Shown in pieces: positions 45,766-53,565 of a stretch of 64,000 bases of DNA (position 1 is the first letter of the stretch; every line of letters begins with the position of its first letter). The position numbers and the translations under genes were made by a program. Source of the stretch: Candidatus Synechococcus calcipolaris G9 (lineage in GTDB: Bacteria > Cyanobacteriota > Cyanobacteriia > Thermosynechococcales > Thermosynechococcaceae); NCBI RefSeq assembly GCF_029582805.1, contig NZ_JAKKUT010000001.1, positions 124,001-188,000 of the forward strand, read 5' to 3'. Below the pieces are notes generated by a model, which was not told where the DNA came from, did not search any database, and worked only from the letters and a program-made list of their open reading frames with translations.

Positions 45766-48457
45766 AACATTTATTATCTGTTGGGTTCATTTCATCATCA
45801 AACAATACGATAGATGCCCTGACAGCTCTAGTAGTTTGCCCTTTTATTGTTCTTTTTGGGCTACCACCTTTAGTAATTCGTATTCGATAGTCATCATACT
45901 TTGATAATGATTGTAATTGCATTAAAACCCTGTTAGCTTCTTCTTCCGAATCAAAATATCCCCCTGTCCATAGTCTGCTATTTCCATCGAAAAATAAACG
46001 CCCATAAACATTACCTCTAACCCACATTAAAGAGTCAAAATGTTCACACCAGTTCAAATCTTCAATGGGATTAGGGATGTGGATATTCCAAGCCGAACCC
46101 CTATGTTTTGGATAATTCAACCCAAAGGTTATTACTAATTGACTTTCAAGGTTGTATTCCGAATAAACATCACTGGGAAGTACGACATTACAGCCATCAT
46201 CATTTTCATCCTTGCATTGCTCGATCGCTAGCTTGGCCATTTCATGGAATTTTTCCTGAGTCTCTACGGGTATCGCCCCTACCAATGTTCTGACTACCAC
46301 CGGGTTACTGACCGGGTTGCCATCCTCATCACATTCAATCGTAGGTAGCAAGACATTCTCGGTTGGTGGTTCCACGATTTCAGGAACTTCTACAATCCGG
46401 TCTACTTCTACGATTGTAGGAACTTCTATAACTCGATCCACCTCTACAATCGTAGGAATTTCTATAACCCGATCCACCTCTACAATTTCAGGAACTTCTA
46501 TAACTCGATCCACTTCTACAATCGTAGGAACTTCTATAATTCGCTCCACTTCTACAATCGTAGGAACCTCTATAACCCGTTCCACTTCTATGATTTCAGG
46601 AATTTCTATAATTCGTTCCACTTCTACAATCTTAGTAATTTCTACAACCTTAGTAGTTTCAATAATTTGAGGGCAATCATTGCTTTTATTTAGCAATTCC
46701 TCGAATTTTTGATTAAATTCTAAACTTAATTCAAAACATGGTTTATCCCCAGGTTGATTAAATGTGGGGGGACATGGGGAACACGGCAATACCATAGGTT
46801 TGCAATCATCTGAATCGGTTTCTATTTGAATAGGCGGATCAGGATCAAGGGGAGGAAATGGAATAGGAATAGGAATGGGAATCGGTTTCTTGTCTTTTTC
46901 TTGCTCTGGGGTTGGGTCAGTTATCGGAATCGGAATGGGAATGGGAATTTTGTCCGGTTCTTTCTCTAAATTTGGGTCTATTTCAGGCTTTACGGTGATG
47001 GGTAAGCCAATAGGGGCAGGTTTTGTGATTGGTTCTGTTTTGGGTTTAGTTTCTGGGATAGGGTCAGTGAGAGGTGGGGAATAGGGAACGATTGGGGCAG
47101 GGGTCGGAATGACAAAGGGGATCGGCTCTTTGTAGGGGTCTTTATACGGTTCCTGAAATGGTGGTAATTCTGGGGTACGGGTTGGTTGTTGGGGCTGGAT
47201 GTTGGGTGAAATTTCTGGACGGTTGGGGTTAATTGTTGGGGATGGAGGGCGATCGGGAATAACCAGCGGGGTGGTTTCTGGCTGGGATGGGCTAGGTGTA
47301 GCAGGGCTAAAGGGAGGTTTCCGGGGGCTATCCGGTAAGTTTGGCTTGCTGGGTTGAGGGGTCGGCCGGTTTGGATTCCGGGGGTCTTGAGTTGGGGGGT
47401 CGTTTGGGGGATTAACTGGGTTGGGGGTTGCAGGCTTTGGTGCAGGTGGGTCTGGTTCAGTTTGGGGGACTGGCTCAACGGGGGGCGTAGGCCGTCGAAA
47501 TGGCACAACGCCAGGGGGTAAGGGTTTGTCTGTGCCGGGATATTCCGGATCAGGAACACCAGGAGGCAATTTAGTAGGGATAGTGTCAGGAACAGTAGTA
47601 GGAGCGGGTTTTGCTGGTGCTACCGTTCCATTTTGGGGTGCTTGTCCTTGAGCGGGTTGGGGGACTGGCTCACCGTTGGATATAAACCTGACAGAAAAGC
47701 TAGGGTTAATATATCTAACTGTGGAAGTGTAACCACTGCTTTGAAAAACTTCTGTCCCATTCCCCGATGCCCCTACATTTTTTATAAACATCCGCTGTCG
47801 TTCACCGTCCCCCGTCCCACCATTGCTATAAATAGCGATCGTAAACGGGCCAGTGCGATTCCCTAGGTTGTAATCAGTAAATGATTCGTTATAGTAACTG
47901 CACCACCAGGGACAGGTAGCCCTTCGCCTGATTCCTGTAAAACGAATATTAACTGTAGTATTGGGGGGCACATAGTAGGTCGTTACTGGCCCATTCCAAT
48001 TAGGGTTAGATGGCATTGGTTCAGTCCCCCGATCAGCGTAGCCGCGATCTACTGGGGGAGGGTCAAACAAACGCCTAAACCTATCGAATATCTCACGCCC
48101 TTTATCTAATAGTTCCCTGGCCCGTTGTAGAGATTCCCTAGCCGTATCTGTGTTAGGGTCATCAATTTTAGGGATTTTGGGCAATGGTGGGGGCGGTGGT
48201 AGATCTGTTAAGGGGATTTTAGGCAATCCGATCGGTGGTGGCCGGTTGGGATGGGTGAAGTCATCATCAAAGTAATCACTTACCAAGGGTTGACCACCGG
48301 AAGGATTACCCCCCGGATTACCAGGAGCATCAGGTAAAAAGGGACTAGGGCGACCGGGTAGGGCTGGCTCTCCCCCAATGCCTATATCACTAGGGGCAAT
48401 GGGGGCTGGAACCATTGGGGGAGATGGGATAAACCCGATCGGGGGGATTAACGACAC
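45740..48457 (-). CDS. Large proline-rich protein with alveolin-like repeats
   Basis: 905 residues from GTG 48457, six bases after the previous stop. Layout: N-terminal Pro/Gly-rich ~100 residues; a helical piece (ARESLQRARELLDKGREIF); a beta-rich domain with Cys pair (CPWWCSYYNE, ~185-200); a very Pro-rich stretch (~265-560); a Cys-rich piece (VLPCSPCPP); seven 12-residue repeats of the type V-(E/D)-R-(V/I)-I-E-(V/I)-P-x-I-V-E (~615-700); and a C-terminal globular domain with LMWVRGNVYGRLFFDG. There is no signal peptide. Pro-rich shafts plus alveolin-like repeats suggest an extended fibre or spike with a folded tip. Largest gene in the element. Confidence 0.8.
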   Translation of the reverse strand: MSLIPPIGFIPSPPMVPAPIAPSDIGIGGEPALPGRPSPFLPDAPGNPGGNPSGGQPLVSDYFDDDFTHPNRPPPIGLPKIPLTDLPPPPPLPKIPKIDDPNTDTARESLQRARELLDKGREIFDRFRRLFDPPPVDRGYADRGTEPMPSNPNWNGPVTTYYVPPNTTVNIRFTGIRRRATCPWWCSYYNESFTDYNLGNRTGPFTIAIYSNGGTGDGERQRMFIKNVGASGNGTEVFQSSGYTSTVRYINPSFSVRFISNGEPVPQPAQGQAPQNGTVAPAKPAPTTVPDTIPTKLPPGVPDPEYPGTDKPLPPGVVPFRRPTPPVEPVPQTEPDPPAPKPATPNPVNPPNDPPTQDPRNPNRPTPQPSKPNLPDSPRKPPFSPATPSPSQPETTPLVIPDRPPSPTINPNRPEISPNIQPQQPTRTPELPPFQEPYKDPYKEPIPFVIPTPAPIVPYSPPLTDPIPETKPKTEPITKPAPIGLPITVKPEIDPNLEKEPDKIPIPIPIPITDPTPEQEKDKKPIPIPIPIPFPPLDPDPPIQIETDSDDCKPMVLPCSPCPPTFNQPGDKPCFELSLEFNQKFEELLNKSNDCPQIIETTKVVEITKIVEVERIIEIPEIIEVERVIEVPTIVEVERIIEVPTIVEVDRVIEVPEIVEVDRVIEIPTIVEVDRVIEVPTIVEVDRIVEVPEIVEPPTENVLLPTIECDEDGNPVSNPVVVRTLVGAIPVETQEKFHEMAKLAIEQCKDENDDGCNVVLPSDVYSEYNLESQLVITFGLNYPKHRGSAWNIHIPNPIEDLNWCEHFDSLMWVRGNVYGRLFFDGNSRLWTGGYFDSEEEANRVLMQLQSLSKYDDYRIRITKGGSPKRTIKGQTTRAVRASIVLFDDEMNPTDNKCFKPPADGC

Positions 48458-48462
48458 TTAGA

Positions 48463-48768
48463 CTAAGACTTAAATTCAGTTGGGATGGCGGTTGATCCTA
48501 AATCGTTTGCAAAAGTCCAAATTTTAGCCGCCCCACGCTGGAAGTTAGAGTCTAGCTTGATGCTATTGCGTCCAACGTGCCGCCAGGTGGCTGGATCGCT
48601 GTCAACAATATAAAAAAGCCCAGAAGTGGCAACTCGAATGGCTGTATTAGGGGCTTCAATAGCGGTCATGTTGGGGTAAAGATGATTCAAAACCATCTGT
48701 GACCATACGACTAATTTTTCTAGGGAGTTGACGCTGGAGGGCAAGTCAGAGGAAGCAAAGGCTGTCAT
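48463..48768 (-). CDS. Hypothetical element protein
   Basis: 101 residues from ATG 48768, preceded by AGCAGGA; the in-frame ATG at 48789 contains that ribosome site and is not preferred. No recognised family. LEKLVVWSQMVLNHLYPN suggests a helix and ATWRHVGRNSIKLDSNFQRG a beta turn region. It directly precedes the giant protein by six bases and may be its partner or chaperone. First gene of the late leftward operon, divergent from the small gene at 48819. Confidence 0.55.
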   Translation of the reverse strand: MTAFASSDLPSSVNSLEKLVVWSQMVLNHLYPNMTAIEAPNTAIRVATSGLFYIVDSDPATWRHVGRNSIKLDSNFQRGAAKIWTFANDLGSTAIPTEFKS

Positions 48769-48818
48769 AGGAAATCCTGCTAAGATCATTTTTATGTTAG
48801 CCCAATTATGAAAAGATT

Positions 48819-49022
48819 ATGAAAATTCACCCACAGCTAGAACAGATGATCAATACAGCCCGTGACCTTGTTTATGACAAGGCGTATCAGTCAGGCGATC
48901 CTATGCCTAGAAGTTTGGATAAGGTCGATATGGCGATCGCCGGCATCATGCGCCAACGTTTTGAAAAATGCCTAGATGATTTATGGGATCAGGTGATTAA
49001 AGAATTATCGGCCCAGGACTGA
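48819..49022 (+). CDS. Small hypothetical element protein
   Basis: 67 residues, helical and charged (LEQMINTARDLVYDKAYQ, IMRQRFEKCLDDLWDQVIKEL). No family recognised. The start is divergent from the late operon by ~50 bp and its 3' end overlaps the next (opposite) gene by 18 bp. The placement at the divergent late promoter suggests a possible regulatory role. Confidence 0.5.
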   Translation: MKIHPQLEQMINTARDLVYDKAYQSGDPMPRSLDKVDMAIAGIMRQRFEKCLDDLWDQVIKELSAQD

Positions 49023-49211
49023 TGACACAATGACTGTGACGGTGGCAGCGGCAATCAGGCTAAAGGCTAATTGAACGACCCATTGAGTCGCTTTTTGATA
49101 GGTCTCAAATTTTTCATTGAACCGATCTTGATGCTCCCCAAGGGTTTCTAGCTTGGAGTTGATCGCATTCAGGACTTCTTTAATTTCGTTGTCTGTTAGT
49201 TTGCCTTGCAT
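49005..49211 (-). CDS. Second coiled-coil/TM small protein, holin-like
   Basis: 68 residues: a coiled coil (IKEVLNAINSKLETLGEHQDRFNEKF) then one membrane helix (VVQLAFSLIAAATVTVIVSSVL). The layout mirrors the lysis-cassette protein at 42163-42393, but it lies in the repressor block instead. It could be an antiholin, a second holin, or a superinfection-exclusion anchor. Confidence 0.6.
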   Translation of the reverse strand: MQGKLTDNEIKEVLNAINSKLETLGEHQDRFNEKFETYQKATQWVVQLAFSLIAAATVTVIVSSVLGR

Positions 49212-49217
49212 AGTTGT

Positions 49218-49442
49218 TTAGTCGAACAAGTTAGGAGAATTATCATGCCGAAAAAAGATAGTGTGGATTTTTGCTTTCCAGTTTTTCAACGAGGATCTAT
49301 AACGTTTATATTGCTCTGTACTTTCTTTCTTGCACCCATTGTATTGATGTTCAAAACAAACAAATCCATCACAAAAAGCACAGTAATACTTACCGTCTTC
49401 GAGTATATCTCCATGAACGTAATATCTCTGTTGTTTCAACAT
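49218..49442 (-). CDS. Small putative zinc-binding protein
   Basis: 74 residues from ATG 49442. Cys residues in YYCAFCDGFVCFEHQYNGC form a C-x2-C-x5-C-x2-H/C pattern, likely a zinc finger. The rest is basic and helical (KYRYRSSLKNWKAKIHTIFFR-type end). The longer frame from 49529 overlaps the preceding gene. No family recalled. Member of the leftward repressor block. Confidence 0.5.
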   Translation of the reverse strand: MLKQQRYYVHGDILEDGKYYCAFCDGFVCFEHQYNGCKKESTEQYKRYRSSLKNWKAKIHTIFFRHDNSPNLFD

Positions 49443-49447
49443 GCTAT

Positions 49448-49597
49448 TTAAAGCCCTCTTTTGGGAGGCTGGAAGGCCGCAAAGTAGTACAGGGTCAAAA
49501 TGCCGATGGTTCCTAAGTTCTTGAGCCATGACCCACCCCAGGCATAGAGGGCAATTAGGGCGATCGCTACGGCTACTGTGGTAATGGTGAATCTCAT
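49448..49597 (-). CDS. Two-helix membrane micro-protein
   Basis: 49 residues from ATG 49597 (MRFTITTVAVAIALIALYAW), with two hydrophobic helices (residues ~3-19 and ~27-42) and a basic end (PPKRGL). The start is two bases after the previous stop codon (49599) and it ends six bases before the next ATG. Possible holin or membrane-exclusion protein; it resembles no family I can name. Confidence 0.5.
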   Translation of the reverse strand: MRFTITTVAVAIALIALYAWGGSWLKNLGTIGILTLYYFAAFQPPKRGL

Positions 49598-49598
49598 T

Positions 49599-49898
49599 CT
49601 AAACTCCTGGGGGTGGCCAACTATCGTCGTAATAAGAATCGCTTGCTTCTTCCGGTGGTGGTGTAACCAATGCTTCAGGGGAAATTTCTTCAACCTTGAT
49701 TTTATACGTCACCTTCAGCCTGGCCCGCTTCCATGTGCCGTCAGGTTGAATGACTCTCATTTCAGAAGGCTTGATGTAACGGTTGTTGTTTAGATTGCTT
49801 TCAATATCCTTGACGATTTTTCCAAACGAATAAACTGTATTTTCTGACCAAGGAGTGTTTGCCTCAAAGATTACTTCGTAGGAATCATCAATGTTCAT
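49599..49898 (-). CDS. Hypothetical element protein with disordered tail
   Basis: 99 residues. A mixed N-terminal domain (YEVIFEANTPWSENTVYSFG, MRVIQPDGTWKRARLKVTY) precedes an acidic, Pro/Ser/Tyr-rich tail (TPPPEEASDSYYDDSWPPPG). No family recognised. It starts one base after the repressor stop, so it is translated with the repressor. Confidence 0.5.
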   Translation of the reverse strand: MNIDDSYEVIFEANTPWSENTVYSFGKIVKDIESNLNNNRYIKPSEMRVIQPDGTWKRARLKVTYKIKVEEISPEALVTPPPEEASDSYYDDSWPPPGV

Positions 49899-50231
49899 CT
49901 ACACCCCTGCCAGAATTTTTATACTCTCATTCAAGACTTGAACTAGCTCATCCCTGGGTAGCAGCCTAAGGTATTTGAGGGCCTGTTCCTTTGCCCCAAA
50001 GTTTGGATTTGGCATTTCACCATCTAAATATTCGATCAATTCTTCAAGGGTATAGCCTGCATCAGTAGCAATTTTGACTAGATTCTCTCTCTCTGGGACA
50101 TATTGTAAATTTTCCCATCCTTGAACAGTTGTACCTGAGACTCCAAGCAAGCGGCCATAAGCTCGGTAACTTTTATTGCCCCTAGCCTGTTTAACAATCT
50201 TGGCCAACCGTTCTCTTGAGTCAAAGTTCAT
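49899..50231 (-). CDS. XRE-family helix-turn-helix repressor
   Basis: 110 residues. An HTH_3 domain (AYGRLLGVSGTTVQGWENLQYVPE) occupies residues ~20-65. The C-terminal half is a helical segment (AKEQALKYLRLLPRDELVQVL) without a LexA-type peptidase, so induction, if any, does not use RecA-driven self-cleavage. It is divergent from the early rightward operon across a 120-bp region holding the likely operators (50274-50290). It is the best candidate for the lysogeny switch of the element. Confidence 0.8.
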   Translation of the reverse strand: MNFDSRERLAKIVKQARGNKSYRAYGRLLGVSGTTVQGWENLQYVPERENLVKIATDAGYTLEELIEYLDGEMPNPNFGAKEQALKYLRLLPRDELVQVLNESIKILAGV

Positions 50232-50273
50232 TGGTGCTGTGCAAACTTAACTTATGCAACTACTTTACATAGT

Positions 50274-50325
50274 ACAAGTATATCAAGTGGTTAACATTGA
50301 CAAGCACGTAAAGCAGTTGTACGAT
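50274..50325 (+). promoter_or_regulatory. Early promoter and operator of the element
   Basis: ACAAGTATATCAAGTGG (50274-50290) matches 14 of 17 bases with 52592-52608. Just after it TTGACA (50297-50302), a 17-bp spacer and TACGAT (50320-50325) form a good promoter 27 bp before the RHH gene. The repressor gene diverges from the same region. Confidence 0.55.
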
Positions 50326-50351
50326 GCCTGATGAACTTTCAGGTGCAAAGT

Positions 50352-50501
50352 ATGTCGAGCATCACCAAAGAACGATTAACAATATTTCTGCCACCAGAAT
50401 TAATCCAGAAGCTAAAAATCAGAGCGATCCAGGAACAAACAACTGTATCAGACTTCCTGGCCCGTCTATCTTCTGAGTACCTAGACCATGCTGCATCCTA
50501 A
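50352..50501 (+). CDS. Ribbon-helix-helix (CopG/Arc-type) small protein
   Basis: 49 residues: MSSITKERLTIFLPPELIQ, with a beta strand (RLTIFLP), two helices and a short end (SEYLDHAAS). This is the ribbon-helix-helix DNA-binding pattern, in which the strand enters the major groove as a dimer. It starts 27 bp after the -10 of the early promoter and its 3' end overlaps the replication gene start by 14 bp. It may regulate replication or copy number as in plasmid CopG, and could bind the same 50274 / 52592 sites. Confidence 0.65.
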   Translation: MSSITKERLTIFLPPELIQKLKIRAIQEQTTVSDFLARLSSEYLDHAAS

Positions 50502-52389
50502 CCACAAGACTTGGAACGGATTAATGCTGCATCCTAACCTTTTGAATCCTAACCATTACCAGGAGTGGGATGATTCCGCAGTCAGGGCGGCGATCATCTC
50601 CCGTAATGTCTGGACAATCATTGACCCCCTGGAGCTTGATCAACTCCTGAACCTGAACAGCGATCGCCGCTGGAAGCACTCCGATCACCTTGTCCCTGGT
50701 TGGGCCGTCGCTGGAGTTGATCCATTCACCGGGGAACAGTGGCGGCAAGGGGCCCAGTATAAGCCAGATACGCCGCCTTTGCGTGATGGCAAACCCCAGA
50801 AATACCTCAGCAGTAAAGGGTATGAGACGGCCCCCCTATTTTTGGATATGGGAACTGACTACTGGAAAAAGGTACTAGAGACCAAATACCCGATCGTCAT
50901 TTGCGAGGGTGCAAAGAAGGCCGGGGCGATTTTGTCTACTGGAATAGCGGCGGCCATCTCAATCCCTGGAGTTTGGAATGGGCAAACCAAGGGGGAAATT
51001 AAGGAGACCCTCAAGCCCTTTTGTGGTGTAGGGTTCCTGGTTTATCTCTGTTTTGATAATGACCTGTTGACCAAGACCTCAGTACAGGCCGCCCTAGATC
51101 GGTTGGGGCGATTAATTTCTGTATTTGGAGCCGTGGTCAAGGTGATTGAGATTCCCCCAGGGGAGTTAAAGGGCATAGACGATTACTTGGCCTCTTTTGA
51201 CGATCGCTCTGGGGAAATGCAGAAATTGCTGGATTCTGCCCAGCCCTTTGAGCAATGGCGTGAACCCTTCCAGAAACAGAAGTTGACCCAGGAGCGTTGC
51301 AAACTAGCCCAACGCTATGAGCAAGCCCAGGAGATTCTAGGCGATCGCCTTCGATTGAATCTGCTAACCACAGAACTAGAACTCCATGGCAAGCCCTTTG
51401 ATCTGGATGAATTACAGATCCAACTAGCCTTACAGCATGATCTGCATATCCCAGATGCCCAAGTGACCAAAATCCTAACCAGCATCGGCAAGACCAACGC
51501 TTACAGCCCTGTCAAGGACTACCTTGATAGGGTTTTTGATGAATTTGGCCAGGATTCAGCCGGGTTTATCGATAACTTGAGCGATCGCTATTTTGGCACA
51601 GACAAGCCCATCTATAACTCCTATATCAGGAAAACCCTGATCGCCGCCGTAGCGCGGGCCTACCAGCCAGGGTGCAAGGTTGACACTGCTTTGATTTTGA
51701 AAGGGCCCCAAAGCATCGGTAAAAGTGAGTTTTTCAAGCGGTTGGCTAGTCCCCCTTGGTTTGACGATTCGCTGGGTAACCTCTCTGATAAAGATGAACG
51801 GCTGAAGCTCCATAAGGTCTGGTTTGTGGAATGGGCAGAACTAGAGAGCGTTTTTAAGCGTAGAGACTTGGCCAGCGTCAAGTCCTTCTTGACCTCTACC
51901 AGTGACCTAATCCGCCCCCCCTACGGCCGTACTGTTCAGCGGTTTGATCGGGCCAGTGTGATTGTTGGCTCAACCAACCAGGATGAATTTCTAGCCGATT
52001 CCACTGGTAATAGACGATTCCTAATTATTCCTTGCCATCAGCGGATCAACGCCGATCTATTGCAGGCAGAACGGGATTTGATTTGGGCTTCTGCCGTATT
52101 GGCCTACCGTGAAGGGGCCCCCCACTGGCTATCCAATGAGGAACAGGAAGAATCTAACCAAATTACCCAGGACTACTTGCTAAAAGACCCTTGGGAAGAT
52201 GTGATTCTCTCCTATGCTCGAATGGCCCAATATGTCACCACAGGGGAGATTCTGGACAACGTGATCCATCTTGACCTGGAGCGACGAACCAGGGGTGATG
52301 AAATGCGGATTTCTGGCATTCTCAAGGCCAATGGCTGGACTCCCAAGCGATTGGGGGCTAAAAAGATGCGGGTGTGGGAGCGAAAATAA
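50488..52389 (+). CDS. Replication protein: DUF3854 TOPRIM-like primase and VirE-like helicase
   Basis: 633 residues. Residues ~25-240 fit DUF3854: PIVICEGAKKAGAILSTGIA and LCFDNDLLTK recall the TOPRIM catalytic fold, ending KGIDDYLA. Residues ~370-600 fit VirE/VapE ATPase: Walker A LKGPQSIGKSEFF near residue 405, FVEWAELE and GSTNQDEFLADSTGNRRFLI. This primase-helicase is used by plasmids, phages and satellites. ATG 50488 lies inside the RHH gene; ATG 50524 is an alternative, and both sit in a direct repeat ATGCTGCATCCTAACC 36 bp apart. It likely acts at the iteron-like region just downstream. Confidence 0.85.
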   Translation: MLHPNHKTWNGLMLHPNLLNPNHYQEWDDSAVRAAIISRNVWTIIDPLELDQLLNLNSDRRWKHSDHLVPGWAVAGVDPFTGEQWRQGAQYKPDTPPLRDGKPQKYLSSKGYETAPLFLDMGTDYWKKVLETKYPIVICEGAKKAGAILSTGIAAAISIPGVWNGQTKGEIKETLKPFCGVGFLVYLCFDNDLLTKTSVQAALDRLGRLISVFGAVVKVIEIPPGELKGIDDYLASFDDRSGEMQKLLDSAQPFEQWREPFQKQKLTQERCKLAQRYEQAQEILGDRLRLNLLTTELELHGKPFDLDELQIQLALQHDLHIPDAQVTKILTSIGKTNAYSPVKDYLDRVFDEFGQDSAGFIDNLSDRYFGTDKPIYNSYIRKTLIAAVARAYQPGCKVDTALILKGPQSIGKSEFFKRLASPPWFDDSLGNLSDKDERLKLHKVWFVEWAELESVFKRRDLASVKSFLTSTSDLIRPPYGRTVQRFDRASVIVGSTNQDEFLADSTGNRRFLIIPCHQRINADLLQAERDLIWASAVLAYREGAPHWLSNEEQEESNQITQDYLLKDPWEDVILSYARMAQYVTTGEILDNVIHLDLERRTRGDEMRISGILKANGWTPKRLGAKKMRVWERK

Positions 52390-52410
52390 AAATTTATTTA
52401 TGTTTGAGGA

Positions 52411-52550
52411 TGGCCCAGGTTGGCCCACCCAAGCCGGTAAAGACTCCAAAACCCGCTCTCAGAAAGAATTTTGACCCGATCCAACCCTGGGCCAACCTAA
52501 AAAAGCAATTTTGCTTAAACAGGCACATGGGCCAACCTGGGCCAACCTAA
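52411..52550. repeat. Iteron-like repeats, candidate replication origin
   Basis: TGGGCCAACCT occurs at 52488-52498, 52528-52538 and 52538-52548 (the last two overlap with a 10-bp period). The inverted copy CCCAGGTTGGCCCA (52414-52427) is the exact complement of the 52528 pair. An AAGCAA/TTGCTT hairpin lies at 52503-52516. The region is non-coding and starts about 20 bp after the replication gene stop. Iterons next to a replication gene are a usual origin layout. Confidence 0.5.
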
Positions 52551-52582
52551 AAAGCGAAGTAAAAATTTTTTGCCCGATCTAC

Positions 52583-52635
52583 TTGACAGTGACAAGTGTA
52601 TCAAGTAATTTAAGTAGTTAATGTACTTGTCACTG
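52583..52635 (+). promoter_or_regulatory. Promoter and operator of the second early operon
   Basis: TTGACA (52583-52588), a 17-bp spacer and TAATTT (52606-52611). A perfect 11-bp inverted repeat, CAGTGACAAGT (52587-52597) and ACTTGTCACTG (52625-52635), brackets the promoter. The half-site ACAAGTGTATCAAGTAA (52592-52608) is shared with the repressor-side operator. A related ATAAGTTCATCAAGCAG follows at 52637. Confidence 0.6.
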
Positions 52636-52677
52636 ATAAGTTCATCAAGCAGTACCTTGAAAAATTAGGAGACCCCT

Positions 52678-53016
52678 ATGCAATCCCCCTTTAGCGGCGG
52701 CTTGGATCGCTTTGCGGCTATGTCCAGTGATGCCACTATGGCCCAGACCATGCTCTCCACCCTCATCGGTATCGGTATCGGTTATTGCCTATCCCAAGAG
52801 AACGCCCAGGAGCAACCCACCCCCCAAGGCAGCCCTAACCCCTACCGTAACCAAACCCCCATAGTCACGATCGTTGACCTGGAGCGTTGGGTCATGGAGA
52901 ACCAAGGGCAGTTACCCCAGGCTGAACGGATTCTACGTGACTTGGCCCAACTCCCCCAGGAGCAACGGGTCACACAGCAGTTAGTCCGTGACCTGCTCCC
53001 CCCTGCCCGTCGCTAA
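52678..53016 (+). CDS. Hypothetical element membrane protein
   Basis: 112 residues. TMAQTMLSTLIGIGIGYCLSQ gives one likely membrane or amphipathic helix at residues ~20-42, followed by a Gln/Pro-rich stretch and a helical end (ERILRDLAQLPQEQRVTQQL). A TTAGGAG ribosome site precedes ATG. First gene of the operon controlled from 52583. No family recognised. Confidence 0.6.
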   Translation: MQSPFSGGLDRFAAMSSDATMAQTMLSTLIGIGIGYCLSQENAQEQPTPQGSPNPYRNQTPIVTIVDLERWVMENQGQLPQAERILRDLAQLPQEQRVTQQLVRDLLPPARR

Positions 53017-53030
53017 CCGCCCATGAAAAA

Positions 53031-53048
53031 GGGGCCCCTAGAGGCCCC
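53031..53048 (-). terminator. Possible leftward terminator hairpin
   Basis: GGGGCC-CCTAGA-GGCCCC (53031-53048). On the minus strand it is followed by TTTTT, so it would stop leftward transcription; on the plus strand there is no U-run. Confidence 0.35.
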
Positions 53049-53084
53049 ACCCATTAGTTTGTGAACATTTAAGGAGATTTTACT

Positions 53085-53297
53085 ATGACTATGCGCCCTG
53101 CCCATATTCCCGTTACCCCCCTTGTCCTGGCGGCAGAGCAACAGGCCAAGCTGGAGGCCCGCTTACGGGATTCCATCACCGTTTTTCTCGCTGACCCACG
53201 CGCTTTGGAGGTTGAAGCGATCGCTGAGATAGCCGCCCAATATAAACAGGCCACTGAGGCCTATTGGCAGACATTTGCAGAAACCCACGGTTTATAA
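53085..53297 (+). CDS. Hypothetical element protein
   Basis: 70 residues, mostly helical (AAEQQAKLEARLRDSITVFL, AIAEIAAQYKQATEAYWQTF). No family recognised. TAAGGAGATTTTACT places a fair ribosome site before ATG 53085. A rho-independent terminator follows its stop within 10 bp, so it probably closes the first early transcript. Confidence 0.55.
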   Translation: MTMRPAHIPVTPLVLAAEQQAKLEARLRDSITVFLADPRALEVEAIAEIAAQYKQATEAYWQTFAETHGL

Positions 53298-53303
53298 CCT
53301 GCA

Positions 53304-53326
53304 CAGGCCCCCCTTGGGGCTTTTTT
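53304..53326 (+). terminator. Rho-independent terminator
   Basis: AGGCCCC-CCTT-GGGGCTTTTTTT: a 7-bp stem including one G.T pair, a 4-nt loop and a run of T residues, directly after the 70-residue gene. Confidence 0.75.
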
Positions 53327-53349
53327 TGTACCTAAATTTGGAGGAAAAA

Positions 53350-53565
53350 ATGGAAGAAATACTAGACAAAGAGTTTTTACTTCTTGTCAAGAACATCAAG
53401 AAAGTAGCTGATCAATATGGGTTCTATCTCCCCCAATTTTGTAAAAAACTGCGCGATAGCCAAACAGCCCGTGATGCCTTTCTACAGCGATACTCACGCC
53501 GCCGCCGCGCCGAAATTGCCATGATGCTCCCCCAAGCCCTGGAGGTTATAGAAAATGAGTTCTAG
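53350..53565 (+). CDS. Hypothetical element protein, helical and basic
   Basis: 71 residues from ATG 53350 (MEEILDKEFLLLVKNIKK), preceded by GGAGG; the longer frame from 53275 crosses the terminator and is rejected. Helical, with a basic stretch (LQRYSRRRRAEIAMML) that suggests nucleic-acid binding. Its 3' end overlaps the next gene by 11 bp. Confidence 0.55.
   Translation: MEEILDKEFLLLVKNIKKVADQYGFYLPQFCKKLRDSQTARDAFLQRYSRRRRAEIAMMLPQALEVIENEF

Noticed and set aside
46370-46640. Regular 36-bp repeats that could be mistaken for a CRISPR array
   Set aside because: They are in frame inside the 905-residue gene, encode a 12-residue repeat, have no unique spacers, and no cas genes are near.
46317-46670. 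Plus-strand Ser/Thr-rich frame of 117 residues
   Set aside because: It is the antisense of the repeat region in the large minus-strand gene; composition mirrors that repeat.
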